From positions 1 through 5,401 of the forward strand of contig JACMOT010000478.1 in NCBI GenBank assembly GCA_014377915.1: a stretch of 5,401 bases of DNA, in the 5' to 3' direction. The number at the start of each line of letters is the position of its first letter. Position 1 is the stretch's first letter. The notes under the pieces were generated by a model that ran no database searches, had not been told where the DNA came from, and saw nothing but the letters and a program-made list of their open reading frames with translations. Both the position numbers and the translations under genes were made by a program. Positions 4,527-5,401 of the stretch are shown one piece after another. The stretch is from Tardiphaga sp. Its GTDB lineage: Bacteria; Pseudomonadota; Alphaproteobacteria; Rhizobiales; Xanthobacteraceae.

Positions 4527-5333
4527 ATGCAAAATCTGATGCAGGGCAAGCGCGGCCTGATCATGGGCGTCGCCAATGATCATTCGATCGCGTGGGGAAT
4601 CGCCCGGACGCTGCACGCGCAGGGCGCCAAGCTCGCTTTCACCTATCAGGGCGATGCGCTCGGCAAGCGCGTCAAGCCGCTGGCGGAATCGCTGGGTGCC
4701 GAGCTGATCCTGCCCTGCGACGTCGAGGACATCGCCTCCGTCGATGCCACCTTCGCGGCGATCAAGGAAACATGGGGCGGGCTGGATTTCGTGGTGCACG
4801 CGATCGGCTTCTCCGACAAGAACGAGCTCAAGGGCCGCTACGCCGACACCACGCGCACGAATTTCTCGCGCACCATGGTGATCTCCTGCTTCTCCTTCAC
4901 CGAAGTCGCAAAACGCGCGGCTGAACTGATGACCGCGGGCGGCACCATGATCACGCTGACCTTCGGCGGCTCGACCCGGGTGATGCCGAACTACAATGTG
5001 ATGGGCGTGGCGAAGGCGGCGCTGGAAGCCTCGGTGCGCTATCTCGCCGCCGATTTCGGCCGCCAGGGCATCCGCGTCAACTCGCTGTCCGCAGGGCCGG
5101 TGCGCACGCTGGCCGGCTCCGGCATCGGCGATTCCCGCGCGATGTTCGCGTTCCAGCAGAAGCACTCGCCGCTTGGCCGCGGCGTCACGCTCGACGAACT
5201 TGGCGGCACCGCGCTGTACCTGCTGTCGGAATTGTCCGGTGGCGTCACCGGCGAAACCCATTTTGTCGATTCCGGCTACAACATCATCTCGATGCCGCAT
5301 CCCGACGCGCTGAAGGCGGATGTGACGGAGTAG
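4527..5333 (+). CDS. fabI: FabI, enoyl-ACP reductase (NADH)
   Basis: A 268-residue short-chain dehydrogenase-fold enzyme (E. coli FabI has 262) that reduces trans-2-enoyl-ACP, the last step of each elongation cycle. The FabI-type cofactor loop is GVANDHSIAWGIA at 14-26, CDVED at 64-68 contacts the adenine, and HAIGF is at 91-95. The catalytic Tyr156 and Lys163 lie in PNYNVMGVAKAALEASVRY (154-172), with SAGPVRTLAGSGIGD following at 188-202. Residue 146 is Phe in TLTFGGSTR, where E. coli FabI has Tyr146, and residue 203 is Ser where E. coli has Phe203, a triclosan contact. The C-terminal VDSGYNIISMPHPD is typical of alphaproteobacterial FabI. The ATG at 4527 follows GGAG at 4512-4515 with an 11-base spacer. 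The gene follows fabB after a repeat-filled gap, so it may share the fab transcript or have its own promoter; none was recognised. Confidence 0.96.
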   Translation: MQNLMQGKRGLIMGVANDHSIAWGIARTLHAQGAKLAFTYQGDALGKRVKPLAESLGAELILPCDVEDIASVDATFAAIKETWGGLDFVVHAIGFSDKNELKGRYADTTRTNFSRTMVISCFSFTEVAKRAAELMTAGGTMITLTFGGSTRVMPNYNVMGVAKAALEASVRYLAADFGRQGIRVNSLSAGPVRTLAGSGIGDSRAMFAFQQKHSPLGRGVTLDELGGTALYLLSELSGGVTGETHFVDSGYNIISMPHPDALKADVTE

Positions 5334-5350
5334 GTACGCTGTTTCTTTCC

Positions 5351-5391
5351 CTCTCCCCCCGCGCGAAGCGAGGCTTCGCTGGGTGGGAGAG
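5351..5391 (+). terminator. Double-stem hairpin after fabI, terminator-like repeat
   Basis: CTCTCCC (5351-5357) pairs with GGGAGAG (5385-5391), enclosing a second perfect stem GCGAAGC (5363-5369) with GCTTCGC (5373-5379), loop GAG. It begins 17 bases after the fabI stop codon. Its TTTCCCTCTCCC opening resembles the TTTCCCTGCTC opening of the element between fabB and fabI, so it may be a fragment of a related interspersed repeat serving as the fab transcript end. The window stops before any T-run could be seen. Confidence 0.45.
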
Positions 5392-5401
5392 CGTGGCCGC
5401 A

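Noticed and set aside
4386..5300. 304-codon minus-strand open frame opposite fabI
   Set aside because: Same composition artefact as opposite fabB, and it runs through the palindromic repeat as well.
1..5401. Defence system, mobile element or CRISPR-like array
   Set aside because: No transposase, integrase, direct-repeat array, tRNA-flanked junction or compositional break is visible; all genes are conserved housekeeping or regulatory types.

Overview
The window looks like a core chromosomal segment from an alphaproteobacterium of the Bradyrhizobium / Rhodopseudomonas / Nitrobacter group (Nitrobacteraceae). Three things point there. The DNA is GC-rich with strong GC bias at third codon positions. 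The Irr protein carries the N-terminal heme-regulatory motif (GCPWHDV) that is best known from Bradyrhizobium. Several gaps hold stem-rich interspersed repeats of a kind common in these genomes. I see no phage, IS, tRNA, rRNA or CRISPR sequence, and the coding regions look uniform in composition.

Layout. Positions 1-679 (minus) hold the first 226 codons of a D-2-hydroxyacid dehydrogenase of the glyoxylate/hydroxypyruvate reductase type, cut by the window edge. It diverges from a small exported protein with two bacterial SH3 domains (893-1429, plus). A 253-bp gap follows, with a strong hairpin, a hairpin-rich interspersed repeat and a hairpin at the 3' side of irr. irr (about 1683-2174, minus) is divergent from fabA (2492-3031), fabB (3111-4337) and fabI (4527-5333), all plus. 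The gap between irr and fabA is a little over 300 bp and holds no gene. It contains a good sigma70-type irr promoter overlapped by three spaced TGNNNN hexamers (candidate Fur site), an 8-bp perfect hairpin/palindrome, a nested GC-rich inverted repeat and a 14-bp perfect palindrome upstream of fabA. A repeat element with three main stems sits between fabB and fabI, and a related-looking hairpin follows fabI.

How the genes work together. FabA makes and isomerises the C10 enoyl-ACP, FabB elongates the cis-3-decenoyl branch, and FabI reduces trans-2-enoyl-ACPs. Together they form a compact anaerobic-type unsaturated fatty acid module plus the enoyl reductase. Irr is the heme-sensing iron regulator. 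It shares only the intergenic region with the fab genes; a functional link is speculation. The gene content is ordinary housekeeping. The points most worth a second look are regulatory (irr promoter repeats, palindrome before fabA) and a Tyr-to-Phe change at FabI position 146. I do not see evidence of a new multi-gene system here.
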